From positions 29,359,176 to 29,423,175 of the forward strand of contig NC_135550.1 in assembly GCF_964340395.1 (NCBI RefSeq): a DNA stretch of 64,000 bases, written 5' to 3'. The position numbers and the translations under genes were made by a program. The notes beneath the pieces were generated by a model that was given only the letters and a program-made list of their open reading frames with translations, searched no databases and was not told the DNA's origin. Shown in pieces: positions 1-13,240 of the stretch (position 1 is the first letter of the stretch; every line of letters starts with the position of its first letter). The DNA is from Glandiceps talaboti (taxonomy: Eukaryota; Hemichordata; Enteropneusta; Spengelidae).

Positions 1-103
1 ATGAGATGAGATGAGATGAGATGAGATGAGATGAGATGAGATGAGATAAGATAAGATAAGATAAGATAAGATAAGATAAGATAAGATAAGATAAGATAAG
101 ATA
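1..103. repeat. Pentanucleotide microsatellite (ATGAG)n then (ATAAG)n
   Basis: Nine copies of ATGAG switch cleanly to eleven copies of ATAAG at position 46. The array is cut by the start of the window. Confidence 0.97.
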
Positions 104-204
104 CAATAAATTGAAAGTTGCCAAGGAGAGAAATAGTCTTAAAGAAACTGTGAGAATTTGGTGTAAAGTACAAGTGTGACAATATAAGAAATGTTGAAGT
201 GATC

Positions 205-1262
205 TTGAAATTGGCTTGGGAGGTAGCAGTAACAAATTCAGTGCATACAGAACCTCATCGACAATCTGAAATTAGCTTGAGAGCTAGCAGTGACAAATCC
301 AGTGCATACAGAACCTCATCGCCAATCTGAAATTAGCTTGAGAGCTAGCAGTGACAAATCCAGTGCATACTGAACCTCATCGCCAATCTGAAATTAGCTT
401 GAGAGCTAGCAGTGACAAATTCAGTGCATACAGAACCTAATCGCCAATCTGAAATTAGCTTGAGAGCTAGCAGTGACAAATCCAGTGCATACAGAACCTA
501 ATCGCCAATCTGAAATTAGCTTGAGAGCTAGCAGTGACAAATCCAGTGCATACAGAACCTAATCGTCAATCTGAAATTAGCTTGAGAGCTAGCAGTGACA
601 AAGTCAGTGCATACAGAACCTCATCGCCAATCTGAAATTAGCTTGAGAGCTAGCAGTGACAAATTCAGTGCATACAGAACCTCATCGCCAATCTGAAATT
701 AGCTTGAGAGCTAGCAGTGACAAATTCAGGGCATACAGAACCTCATCGCCAATCTGAAATTAGCTTGACAGCTAGCAGCGACAAAGTCAGTGCATACAGA
801 ACCTCATCGCCAATCTGAAATTAGCTTGAGAGCTAGTAGTGACAAATTCAGTGCATACAGAACCTAATCGCCAATCTGAAATTAGTTTGAGAGCTAGCAG
901 TGACAAATTTAGTGCATACAGAACCTAATCGCCAATCTGAAATTAGTTTGAGAGCTAGTAGTGACAAATTCAGTGCATACAGAACCTAATCGCCAATCTG
1001 AAATTAGCTTGAGAGCTAGCAGTGACAAATTCAGTGCATACAGAACCTCATCGCCAATCTGAAATTAGCTTGAGATTAGCAGTGACAAATTCAGTGCATA
1101 CAGAACCTCATCGCCAATCTGAAATTAGCTTGAGATTAGCAGTGACAAATCCAGTGCATACAGAACCTAATCGTCAATCTGAAATTAGCTTGAGAGCTAG
1201 CAGTGACAAATTCAGTGCATACAGAACCTCATCGCCAATCTGAAATTAGCTTGAGAGCTTGA
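205..1262. repeat. 61-bp satellite, about 17 tandem copies
   Basis: Each unit contains GAGAGCTAGCAGTGACAAAT, a GTGCATACAGAACCT core and CGCCAATCTGAAATTAGCTT. Units differ by a few substitutions (CTCATCG or CTAATCG; TTCAG or TCCAG). Two units near 1072-1150 lost a base pair and are about 60 bp, which opens a short spurious reading frame at 1022-1243. No coding function is supported. Confidence 0.97.
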
Positions 1263-2467
1263 GTAGCCTTCAAAATGAAAGCAATGTTGTATAAGACGAT
1301 AAGTATTTTAACGATAGCCCTGAATCTGTGGATTCCATCAAAACATCGTCCGTCACATTTAGCAATCATAAATGTTAATCTATCAACTATTTCACGTCAA
1401 CTAAAATGGACATCATAGCTACTTTGATGTGTTAAAAACCAATGTTTAGTGGTTTTGCCTACATTTTAAATCAATAAAGACATATTTTGAAGTCAGTGTG
1501 ATTAGGCTAATTACTGCTATTCTGTTGGTTATATAAAAAACTGTTAAATCCTTGTGGCTGAAATAGAGTTGGTAAGGCGTTCACGTATTTTGCAGATTTC
1601 GTTCTTATAGCATGTCATTAACTTCGTTTTATCATTATATATATTTTCTCTTTTATATATTGAATGTGCATTCATATTATAAATATTGTATTAGCGGATG
1701 TAAGTGGTTTGAATATAAAACATTATCTAAAAAGCCCATTTGCAAACTACGAAACACCTGTGAAAATGCGTTGATAGCCAACCTTGAACTTGTTACAGAA
1801 AACATATCAAGATAATGTTAACGTATAATGCTTAAAGCGATGAGGTCAGTCAACGACCTGGGCACAACAGAGATGTTCCCAATGATATGACTACACTGTT
1901 ACTTACGGTGTATCTACATATGTATGTACTTGAGTGTAATATCGATCTAATTGTAGAACCCATTAATGGAAGTAAAAGTACTTAAAGATCATTCACAGAG
2001 TAAACATTGTTATTAATTAACAATACATCATCCACAGTTCGTTATGACTAATACATCGAGTAATGAAGGTCACATAAATACTTTAACTTCTTATCAATTA
2101 AAAGTAAAAGTAACAGAATTGTACATATCGTTTCTGTCATATTCATTCAGAATGACTGAAGATATGTTGCCCCTCGAGAATGAAAACTAAAACTATGCAA
2201 ACATTGAAAATTCAAATTGAAAGTTTTGCTGCTTTTCAGACTTTTGTATAGTTATTTTTATAACATAATGCCATCAAATGAACAGGGCAAGGTCATATTC
2301 AATTAGCGAGATTTCTCTTTTAGTAGGATTACACCTGAGATCGTTTCTCTTTCTCCAACACTGACAGTTGACGTGCAATGTACACACAGTTACAGAAGAA
2401 ATTCACCCTCTTAATAAATGCCTCTATCATGACTTGAGGGGTGCATTTCAAACACTTTTTTCGTGTA
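1263..2467. other. AT-rich intergenic sequence, no gene seen
   Basis: Unique AT-rich DNA without a credible exon on either strand; only short chance frames. Confidence 0.6.
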
Positions 2468-2468
2468 A

Positions 2469-2500
2469 ACAACAACAACAACAATAATAATAATAATAAT

Positions 2501-2540
<40 letters not shown>

Positions 2541-2556
2541 GCAGCAGCAGCAACAC
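2469..2556. repeat. Trinucleotide repeat (CAA/AAT/CAG)n
   Basis: CAA units, then AAT, then CAA, then CAG. Long poly-Asn/Leu/Val frames over it on both strands are repeat translations, not genes. Confidence 0.95.
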
Positions 2557-2679
2557 GAAACAACATTTCAATACAGACAACCCATGCCTGGGCATATTTT
2601 ACCCAGACCAATGGGCTTACAAGTCACTACAGTCAGTGTACAATATATACAGATAACATTGTTGACGTGAATCCCCCTC

Positions 2680-2711
2680 CATCCATCCACCCACCCACCC
2701 ACCCACCCACC
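2680..2711. repeat. (CCAT)n/(CCAC)n microsatellite
   Basis: Short tetranucleotide run of CCAT then CCAC units. Confidence 0.9.
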
Positions 2712-5203
2712 ATAGACAGTGATTTTGTGATATCCTATTTAGTCAGAATGAATTAAAATATTCCCCACTCCATAGTGTCTTTACTTCGTTATTAATGATA
2801 AAAATTGTATTCATAAAAATTTGTCAAAACAAAACTTTACAGACAAGAGTTCATGCTATTTCGATTTATCACTTGTGACTATACACCATTGGAAAGCTCA
2901 AAGGGGATAAAATGTAGCCAGCAAATTATCCGGAGTTTTGCCATTTTCTCTCCACTTGCTTTTTCCTCCCATGTAAAGGCTTGACGTTGGACACATGTTG
3001 ATTATGTGGTACCGTGTGCTATGCTGCTTGTGTAATTTTAATCTGTAAGTTCAGGGATGCGTTTAAAAAGCAACTCTAATTAATCGGCATATTGCTGATT
3101 TGTCTGGAAAATATATCAATTTTCTACATCAGGTTCAACTAGCTAAATGTCAGTACTCTCCATTACAAAGTCATCCGTTACAGTGATAAGCATTGCATTC
3201 GTACGTGTTTTGTATGCATACAGTACAGTAATGTGAGTAATCAGGAAGTTAGGCATTTGTGCATGTCTGTTTGACATTTTACCATAATACTTGACATTCA
3301 TAACACGACAAAAAGTCAATTTATAAACCAATGTAGCCCATACAATTATTCGTCTTTTTTTCTTGAGAAGTTTTGGCGACATAAGCTTGCACGTAATTGG
3401 TGTAATATACCTACGAAGGACGTTTAGACAACATGAATGTATTGCATGTCGTGGAAGTATACTTTCTCCCTCCATTGGTATGCACCGTGTATGCTTCTCC
3501 CTTCTACACGGAAACATTGAGTTATTATCTTATCTCTACACCCATCACATAACTACAAGTAGTATATATGTATAAATCACGAACAGCTCAGGGTAACATT
3601 GGTAGTTAAATCGAGACATTAGTTTGTATATTTATTAACATGTGTCACTCTCTATTTTGTGAGTTCTAAAGATCAGAAGTCAAGAGTATTCTATCAGAAC
3701 CATCATTATTGTCTTCACAAGTGCATAGCCATAGAAAGTTAATGCAATTAATATCCTGATATTGATTTCTTCTAACAGTGGTCATTGCTTCATTCTTGTC
3801 CTCCATGCTGTAAGTAACACATTTTCGTTTCACCAGACAGTTGCATATTTCATAGTGTCTGATAAAAGTCATTTTATCACTAAAAAACAAAACCCTTTGG
3901 CAACTAATAACGATAACACTATATCAGTGTCGACACAGAGCTGATAATAATGAACGCATGCGTCGTAAATGCACTGTAATCGTGGGTTTGACGGCTACAA
4001 CTTGTGACTCAAACATATCCACTGTATTGAAATCCCCCCCCCCCCCATGAGAGTATCATTTGAATCTTACGATTAAAAGGTCGAATTGCGACGTTTATTA
4101 TATCAATTAAATCAAGGCACCTTTTATTGTGACGTCATATGCACTACACTACAAACTATGACGAAAAGGGTGAAAAATTCAAAACTCACTGAGCAGAGGT
4201 CAACATTTCCCTTGATCTTATCATTATCAAGGCTAGTGCTCGAAGGAAGTTTATGAAGGTACAAAATGTGTGTCTCAATAATCTTGCTCTGTATGTACAT
4301 TGTGTTATAACATTACTACAATCAATCGGTAATTTTCAATCCAATCTATTCAGCATGCTTACAAAGGACTGTGATTAACTGTGGTCTATGTAGTTACTTT
4401 CATACCTAATCAAGGGTGATCAAAGGTATAACCCTCCAACAAGGGCCTTCATAATCAACGTTATATTACTTTGGATTCTAAACAACATATATTATAACAG
4501 TGATTTATTCATGTTTAGGGCACCCTTTACTTAGTTCGATGTTTCTCATCTTAACACCTTAAAAACGATGGCTCGGTCTGTTTAGAAATCTTTATAGGGT
4601 AAAATAAAAGGTAAGTACATATTGGCGATACTTTCATTCCATAATCTGACTTTAACAATCTGAATGACTGAGAAATGATAATTAAAGTTAGAAAGAAACT
4701 TTGAACCATTAAATTAAATTAGATTTAAGCCACAAACGATCTTTTTCATAATTTTCGCCATCATGCTGTTTCTAATCCTACGTAGAGGGCGATATTTTTT
4801 TTATTTCGCCTGATTGAAGAAATACATGGTCAGTGAGAAACAGAATTAAGTAGAGACGACCCGAATGGTATGATTCTGCATCTCATTAAATTTCTCACAA
4901 TGCTCCATTCATGTTATTCAAAATGACTTGTTAGTGAATATTCAATTCCTCAATGTCGTCGCTGTTTGGAGAAAGAATCAAAGCGTACGTTAAATTTCAT
5001 CTCGATAATATAACGGTGAAGAAAGTCTAACTGTGTAATGACTGAGAATGAAGTACATGTAATAAAATTTTTTACCTTGGTGTGAAGGAGTCGATTGTCA
5101 TCAAAGGTAGTATAAAAATGAACGTACCCTAACTCTGTTTTCACTTATCGCCATACAACCTTGATTAAAATACTATGATCTTGAAGGTTGCTGAAGTCAT
5201 GTC
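2712..5203. other. AT-rich intergenic sequence, no gene seen
   Basis: No exon with supporting splice sites or recognisable protein. A C10 run lies near 4027. Overlapping short frames at 3143-3575 on opposite strands look like chance. Confidence 0.55.
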
Positions 5204-5710
5204 AGCTAAAATGGTGTAGGCTTGGTGTTTCACTCATGTGACATGACATTTAATACACACCTTCAGACAACTTACAGCTAAAATGATATAGGCTTGGTGT
5301 TTCACTCATGTGACATGACATTTAATACACACCCTCAGACAACTTACAGCTAAAATGGTGTAGGCTTGGTGTTTCACTCATGTGACGTGACATTTAATAC
5401 ACACCGGGCCCTCAGACAACTTCTAATGCAAAAGAAACAATTACATAGGAGCACAGTGGGGATGCAGAAGTATTCAATTTGAAATGTTGATTATCAGTTA
5501 GAAAATAAACAATTGTAGCCATTAAAATCATCAAGTCCATGTGCAATGTTTTCATTAGAAGCCTCTTCTTACATTATCAGAGTTCAGTGTGATTGGGCAA
5601 AGGATCCTGTTGTGTTTATTGTGTCTCTAGCTGTTATTGTTAGTCTAGAGTTGAAATGTCAAAAACGTAATGTCCCATGAGTGAAACTCCAAGCCTACAT
5701 CATTTTAGCT
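5204..5710. mobile_element. Non-autonomous inverted-repeat element with tandem triplicated left end
   Basis: The left end carries three 72-bp direct repeats beginning at 5204, 5276 and 5348, each starting AGCTAAAATG and including GTTTCACTCATGTGACATGA. The right end (about 5664-5710) is an inverted copy of the same sequence and ends CATTTTAGCT. No transposase frame lies between, so it resembles a MITE. The target-site duplication is not obvious. Confidence 0.72.
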
Positions 5711-8623
5711 ATAATTCTGTTGCCATGGAAACTTCGCAAAAGTCATTGTCAGTGTTTATATATATTTTAAATAACAGTACACATATTTGGTAATCACCAG
5801 CTGTACGTATCCTGTGATATACTCCATGCTTTTACCTTTCAAAATGCTCCATGGCATGTCACGGTAGCCTAGATTCTCACTTACATTTTAAATTCGCTAT
5901 TACTGTAAAAATGCCTCTATTACACTAAAACGCGATAATATTACAGTAAGACATGGTGTGATATTATTACTGTCTATTTCAAATCCCATGGATCTATAGT
6001 AAATGGTTCATAGCACTCAAACTTTCTCAAGATATCGCAACTTGTACATTATCGGATTATACATGTTCGTGATGGAAAGTGTAACCATGGATGCGTATAC
6101 AGAGGAAACCGTACATGTATGTCTACGTCAGTTTCAGAAAGCAGCAAGGTTTTCAGTGCCAATTAACACTGATTCTGTCTTGTATTGCATGTATATTAGA
6201 CTGTGTGGAAATACTGTGTTGTTCCTCTGTCCTCATTTGTATGATTTCCTAGCAAGAAGTTCAATACCGTGCCCCCACTACATCACACGTAGAAAACATT
6301 CATCAAAATATGTGTACGCGTCGCGAAAACAACTTTCCAGAGTGGCTTCAAGTCGAAAGTCATGTTCATTAGTGATAAGACATCTACTATATTTTGAACT
6401 CAATTACAGAAGATTGACTGGTGCTCGTTATTCAGTTGTTGACTATGTGTTGAGGGTGACGAAACACTCCCTATACAGCCATCCACCTTATAAGTCATCA
6501 CACGTTTTCTTCTTGAACAATTCTTTTTTCGAGTTCTTGCGTCTGCTTCGAATTCTCAAGTTGACACGTATCCTTGGTTCATCTCCTTTGTGTCAATCAA
6601 GATAAAAGCGCACGTTAAAAGGAATTCATAAAAAAAAATCGAGAATACTACGATAACGAAGCTAATTTCATTTCTGAGAAAAAACATTTTCTATTCAAAT
6701 TGATAAGAACACCTTGCGGTTTGTTAAACTAATTTAAAATAATAATATGTACGCATCATGATCAAACAACTGGGCTCTGTAGACTTTATAGGACTAACAT
6801 TTTACATCTATATTTACATTAATCGGGTGTGACTGTGCATGTGGGTAAGTTCTGTGCTAGACAACTATTCGAACCGGTTATTCACAAAGGCATAGTTACA
6901 TGAAATGGGAATAAAAGCACAAGATGTATAATGATAAAGAATACGACGTGATGGCGTCATGAAATTTTTATCAGGGATAGATTTTTATCATATAATGCAT
7001 CGTAAAACAAAATATTTTTGATTCTAATTACATATAACTTGCGTGTAATGTATGAGTGTTTGCGTTAGATTCTCATGTGTAATATTAATTTCTCTGACTG
7101 TATAGATTGTGTTGAAATTGTCTGGAAAAATGATTTCTTATGCGTCTGAAACAGCTGTAACAACGGAATTTATGAATGATTATTATTTGTGAAATGATCT
7201 TTTAAAAAATGCAGTGTTAAAGTGACCATGTTTACATACTTTCCATTATAAAGGTATTCTGTATTGCGATAGTTAACACCTAGATTTTCTTCGCGAAACG
7301 AATAAAGCTAAAATTCAGATTTGAATAAAAATCTTATTTATATCTCTATTGACATTCAAAGCGTAACAATCCTTATCTATTTCAAGGCATACATCAATCA
7401 ATGACAGAGATCCCCTGCTGCGTTGTAAACCATTTTCAGTTTCCTATTACATAGTACAAAGCTAATTTTCATAAATCACCGCTATACGTTGGCGTGCGAT
7501 GTCGATTTCTTTATTTCGACCAATACGTCACATTCATCATATGCTGTATGAAAAACTGCACAGTAATTGAGAGCAGGTAAAGGTGAAATAGAATAGACAA
7601 ATAACATGTGCATTAGATCGTCTCGGAATAAACAATATAGATGACGTAGAAATGTACTTATGGAAAACCAATCTCAATTTCTCATCGCTTTGTATAGTTT
7701 GTATTTAATCTTCAAGACTTGCTTTCATCGGTTTACGATTTTCACTTTTTCCAACGTTCATGATAATCATGTAATGTCAGCGTATTGTAGACGGAAAATG
7801 ATTTCTATTCACACAATGTCCGGAGTGAATAAAACCGAAAGAGTATGCTGCATGTGGTGTATTTCAATTTGCAATATCTCATGCAAATAGCCTTGGTTTT
7901 TGTCTGCTGATAATCAAGTAGGAAGGTCCTATTGGGATACAGCTGCTTCAATCCATACAAACCATTTCCTGGGTAAAGCACCAAGGGTTTCTATGCATAA
8001 TTTTTCACTAGAATGATGGGAAATAATTAAAGTTAACGTTATTTTGCGGAAAGCGAAATACTTCTTTAAATTTCCCTTTTCCTGTAAAATTACGATTCCG
8101 TTAAAATGAGACAGCCCCCCCCCCCCCCCATATATTTGTACATGTATATACATATTAAGGCAAGTATCATACGTAAGACCAGTCCCCCTTCTTCCCTGTT
8201 TCTTAAACTTTGAACATGCACCAGTCTTACACAACGGTCATTATTTATCCAACAATCCATACACTAGTTATTTTTTTTACGGCAGCGAAATGAATACTGT
8301 GAGGGTTACAAAGGCATTTTCATTATCTAACATGATTGCTGGATTGCTGCACAGTTTGGCGAAGTACTTCTTCATTCTTCTTCTACCCGCCACTTGCTAG
8401 CTTACGTGAATGGCAAATATATTATATATCGAGTGGTAATAACAAGTTATGAAAACTTCATGCACATGCAAACTCCTCAAATAATATATATATTTTTTTA
8501 CAGATATTGGCAATTTTTGAGAACGCCTTTATATTTAAAGAAAAACTTGTGTGCATGAAGACGTAGATCTCTGCGGTTAAAATAGACAAAGATTATCGAC
8601 AGTACTGGTAGTGTTGCTGTTGC

Positions 8624-8669
<46 letters not shown>

Positions 8670-9219
8670 GATCCAGTAATGTTAATTAAACTGTATATAC
8701 AGTCACACAGTTAAATGTTTACAATTTTGTGATTCCAAGTTTCTTTCATTCATCGTTGGGGGCGTCATCCCCTAGTGAGACGAGAGTCTGGGTAACCGAG
8801 ACTAAGATGGTCATCTTTTAAAATTTACATATCTCAATAACATTAACAAATAATTAATCAAAAGTGACGTGTGTGTTGTGTAGTGATTTCGCAAGCAAAC
8901 ATCTCCAAACAGATACATGTATCATACGAAATGTCTTTCAAAAATGTAAACGTCAACGGGTGGCATATATTGGCATAACGAGTCATAATACCCCCCCCCC
9001 CCATTCTTATTAAGTGAGAACACCTATCCAGAACATTCGTCGCTGTCATTGTAGAACATGTTGACCTCTTTGAAGCAACATTAGAACGTTCCCCTGGTGC
9101 ATGGTTTTACCCTGGTTTGCCAGAATTAGAAGCTACAGCAAGTTGCTAGTTGGTAATATTCATTTTTGTCGTGAGAGGGCGTTGTACGCTGTTACATTGC
9201 AGACGTACGTATACCTTCG
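5711..9219. other. AT-rich intergenic sequence with one long orphan frame
   Basis: Holds a 200-codon open frame at 6003-6605 that I cannot match to any family, poly-C runs near 8116 and 8992, and a TTG microsatellite at 8598-8670. No spliced gene is supported. Confidence 0.5.
8598..8670. repeat. (TTG)n microsatellite
   Basis: About 20 units of TTG, interrupted by CTG near the left end. Confidence 0.96.
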
Positions 9220-9966
9220 TTAGGCCAGAAAAAATAAAAAAAGTTGTTCAACGGGCCCAACCTACTCATATTTTTGGCATTTCAATTTTTTTTCGGTGAT
9301 GGGCAATATATCCTCATGCGGGCTTTGAATGCCAGTCAAATGCAGACTTTATTTCAAAATTAAGGGGACCATATACATTATTGAGCCAATTACAAATTAT
9401 ATAATATCTTATACAGTGGTTTACTTGGCTCTGATGATGCATACAAGAGAATTGAGATTAAACTAAGGTGTTGCATATCCAACGTGCACTAAAAGGAATG
9501 AGCAAAACGTTATGACCATGGGGGTGGGACTGAGCAGTCATTGGGCCATCAAAAGTCTGATAGTCTGAAAGTCTTGAAATGTTTGCTCTTTATTCGTGAT
9601 TTTGTGGAACCAAATCAAACTTCAGGAGAAGTCATTTACCTAGTGCACATCTGCAAACAATCTGTCAGCTTTGCCACAACAAAATATAATTGTCTCAATC
9701 TGGTATTTTAATACCATATTCAAGCATTGTAAGACTTTAAATTATGTCTCTTAACTCTACGATTGATGGAAATCGATTGCCATACAGAAATATTGCAGGA
9801 GCAAACCTATTGCATAAGTACTATATAAACTCAACTTGAAATGTTGTGCCATCATTACATGGCTTGTTTTTACATCTTTGTCCAAATTGTAAAATAAATC
9901 GACCTACCTACCCAATGTGATGGGTTAGGTTGCCCGTTGAACAGCTTTTTAATTTTCTCTGGCCTT
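9220..9966. mobile_element. Inverted-repeat (MITE-like) element with TTAGGCC ends
   Basis: The left end reads TTAGGCCAGAAAAAATAAAA then AGTTGTTCAACGGGCCCAAC. The right end (about 9901-9966) is its inverted match, with GTTGCCCGTTGAACAGC and CTCTGGCCTTA. The arms are about 60 bp and diverged. The interior has no long frame. Confidence 0.72.
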
Positions 9967-12900
9967 ATATGTATTTGGTGTATTATTTGTAAACTGTAGA
10001 AACTGCGCCCGTGAATACAAAATAATATACTTCATGATTGTGGAACTTACGCTGTCTCCAATCTTATAAAGACGTCTTGTTTTGAAATTCAACCATGATT
10101 TTAATTAGCCAGACTCCAGCCAAGCAGACTAGTGTACGAGACAAAGATAACGATGCCATTTACTACTCCTACTGATAATAAGGGGACATACAGATGAGCC
10201 ATTATCACAACAGACATTGAAAAATTGGACAAGATAACAAAAAACTCCCCAGTGCTTCTGTTCCGAATTGCAAATAGTTTACATCGATATCGTTACTGAA
10301 CTCAATTCTTGCATGATTCCAGGTTTAAAGTTAATAATTATTCATTAGAAATTGAAGATATTGGTTTAAAGTTAATATTAGATTGGAAATATGAACAAAT
10401 AGACAGATTTTAAAACAGTTTTAGGATTTACATAAATAGAATTTACAAGTACATGCTTATTTAGGGAGCGTTGAAAGAGACTTGACTTTGAGTTGACATG
10501 CAAATGGACCATTATTAGATATAATTACCTGCTTCTTATGATTGTATACATTAGGTACATGTATTGAATCTTGTATCGGTAAACTAACGTGTTTAACTGT
10601 ATACATAACATGGTAAGCAAATTAAATGAATTTGTTGTTTACAGTACGGACCATAAAACCAGCGCCTCCATGGATCCATCGACCAGAACGCATTGAATTT
10701 GCACGAACCTTAACCATTTACGAGACACGCCAGGATAAAATAGTCGGCGATAGATGTGACTGAATGTTTACGACCTAGCTTGTGCCTCGATATTGTATAT
10801 TTCATGAGCATGTTGTAGAAACTTGGAACTGGATTCAAGAGCCAACTTTCGCTCCTGATTTAAATTCGTCACCACACTACCTACGGATAAAATCGACCAG
10901 TAATTAAGTACAATGGCTTTTTATAAGTAACTGTACAATTCTTAACTTTGGTTACTAGATGAAAAAATGTCCAAGTTGCAACCTGTGCAGTTTTAAGGTT
11001 GAGGACACACATCATTTCCAACTGTTTACAAAATACATACACTTTTGAACTCACACATGTGAGCCGAGCAATTATATACTATAGAAACGCTATCGCAGAA
11101 AAATATTCTGTCACTTTGAGATAATTCCCCCAACATGCTATAATGTCTTCGAATTCGATAGACTAGTACGCAGATTTCATAACATTGGTACTATTAAATG
11201 TACTTCTCTATGTATCTAGAACCCCCCCCCCAACATATGTGTGAAGGGTGGAATTTTCCTTCGATGACGAAATTCTCATACATGCTGCTCTTTTTCCTCA
11301 AACTCTAATCATTAATGATTTGTAGTTTAATAAGTTTCAATCGTAGTTAACGTTGCCAGTATATTTTTCCTCGTTTTTTCCCGGTTCATGCAACCTTTGA
11401 CACCAAACCTCGAATGTTGCCGATAGTGTTGGGTGAGTTCACATCAAGAAAAGTTAGGTCATCAGTTTGTAAGTCTTTGTCGTGGGTCATCTTCTCTTAC
11501 GTAAAGTATGTGTCACCTCAGGAAACACCCCCATCACAAAGGTTGTGACATTGACTCAGAATAAACTAGGTCAGAGGGCGAAACAGATGACAGCTCATCT
11601 GAGTTCCATTTCATCTGGTTCTTTTCACCCAATTCTGTTTACTAGTAATTATCTCATACCCATCAATTGTATGTCTTTCTGATCAGATTTAGCGCATGAT
11701 GTCAGATTGGGTAAGTTCAAGGGTATTTGCGGTAGGAGCATCGTTGAATGTATATTTCTTCTGGATATTTTCAATTAATGTCATATTATCGAGTAAACCA
11801 TCGTGGTGGTTGATGTACGTAACCAACACCTCTGGTGTTAATTAATCCTTACAAATAAGTATATATATATATAGATATTGATGATTGTGTCAATCGGTGA
11901 TCATAATAACTAAGTATATAAATATGAGAAGTATGTACTTTCCTGGAGGTTTATAACCTCATAATTATATCGTATATCATAGCACAGACCCTCCGTCACC
12001 AGTCTGAAAACAAAGTGGAGTTCTTTGGGACACTTGGCCACTAGTACTGCAGCTTTGGAAATTCGGAGTGGTTGAGTAACGCTTCGAACGCAGTCAGTAC
12101 CGTTTTCCATCTGACATAATGTTAGTTACTCCGAGGCTATCGATGTGAATGGATATTTGTCGAAACTGTTACTGATAATAAGGCTAAGGTTTTCTGTACC
12201 TCACTCCTCTCACTAATGACTTCCTTTCAAAATGATGCTTGCACTAACAGATGTCGATCAAAGTATGGGAATATGTTATTCCCAGTGATCTAAAAATACT
12301 GACAATATCTTTAAATGTCATACATGTACCTGCTTTTTGATCACTATAATCCACTACTTCTGAATATATATAACTTTTCACAAAAAATGACACGGCTACC
12401 ATGGTTAGGGGCTTTACCAGTCTGATTATAAACATTTCAGTATCACAGATCATATATTATTGATAATATATGTAATTAGACATGGGTCAATATCATTCAC
12501 TTTTAGTCGTTCTCCAACATTTTCAGACACGTTTTCAAACCAGAAACTAATACAGATTATACGTATATACTCGGACCACCAAATTAATGCTTGTTTGGTG
12601 GTCTGAGGTGTACATGGAAACCATGCGACTGAGATGCCTTCTTAGACGACTTCCGTTACTAACTGAACCCAGTAACTCCGGTTTCCTACAGCATATTGTG
12701 GCCGAGAACAAGTTATTGATTAGAATGATTCAGAAAAGGAATCCACAGTATATCCAAGGTAAATACAGACAAGTACATCCTCTAGAAAAGTTTAAGAAAG
12801 CTGTCCAAGTCCACTGAAATAATAATGATACTAATTTCCTGTCCTATTGTCATGGTAATGCTAGTAAAACATGGGAGTGGGTTGACGAATATAAAATAAA

Positions 12901-13240
12901 TAAGAGTTGATACAAAATCGCCCCGTTACAGAGTTAAAACAAACTTCGTTTATATTTTTTAGAGGATGAAGGGGCTCAGTCACTATCGGTCTATTTTTGT
13001 CAAATATCCAATAAAATTATTGAATTTATTTTATCAATAAACTATTCAATGACCACAATAATGATGAAATATGTAGTGAGATGTTATTAATTTTGAAACT
13101 AGGTTTGGATTATGTAAACTAACATAAGTCACATATGATTGATTTAATCAGCTGGCGTGTTTGCCGACATTGGTGTATTCAACGTAACAATGAACTAGTA
13201 TTGTTATTGTCACTTGTTATGTATGATTGGTAAACAAAGT
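9967..13240. other. AT-rich intergenic sequence, two weak exon-like frames
   Basis: Contains an ATG-less open segment after a good acceptor at 10645-10763 and a frame at 12587-12817 with a possible donor at 12759. Neither joins to a recognisable gene. A C10 run lies at 11222. Confidence 0.5.

Noticed and set aside
1022-1243. 73-codon frame with TEPHRQSEISLRL repeats
   Set aside because: Opened by 60-bp variants of the 61-bp satellite; neighbouring 61-bp units shift the frame.
2329-2656. Poly-Leu, poly-Val and poly-Asn frames
   Set aside because: All arise from one CAA/AAT repeat read in different frames and strands.
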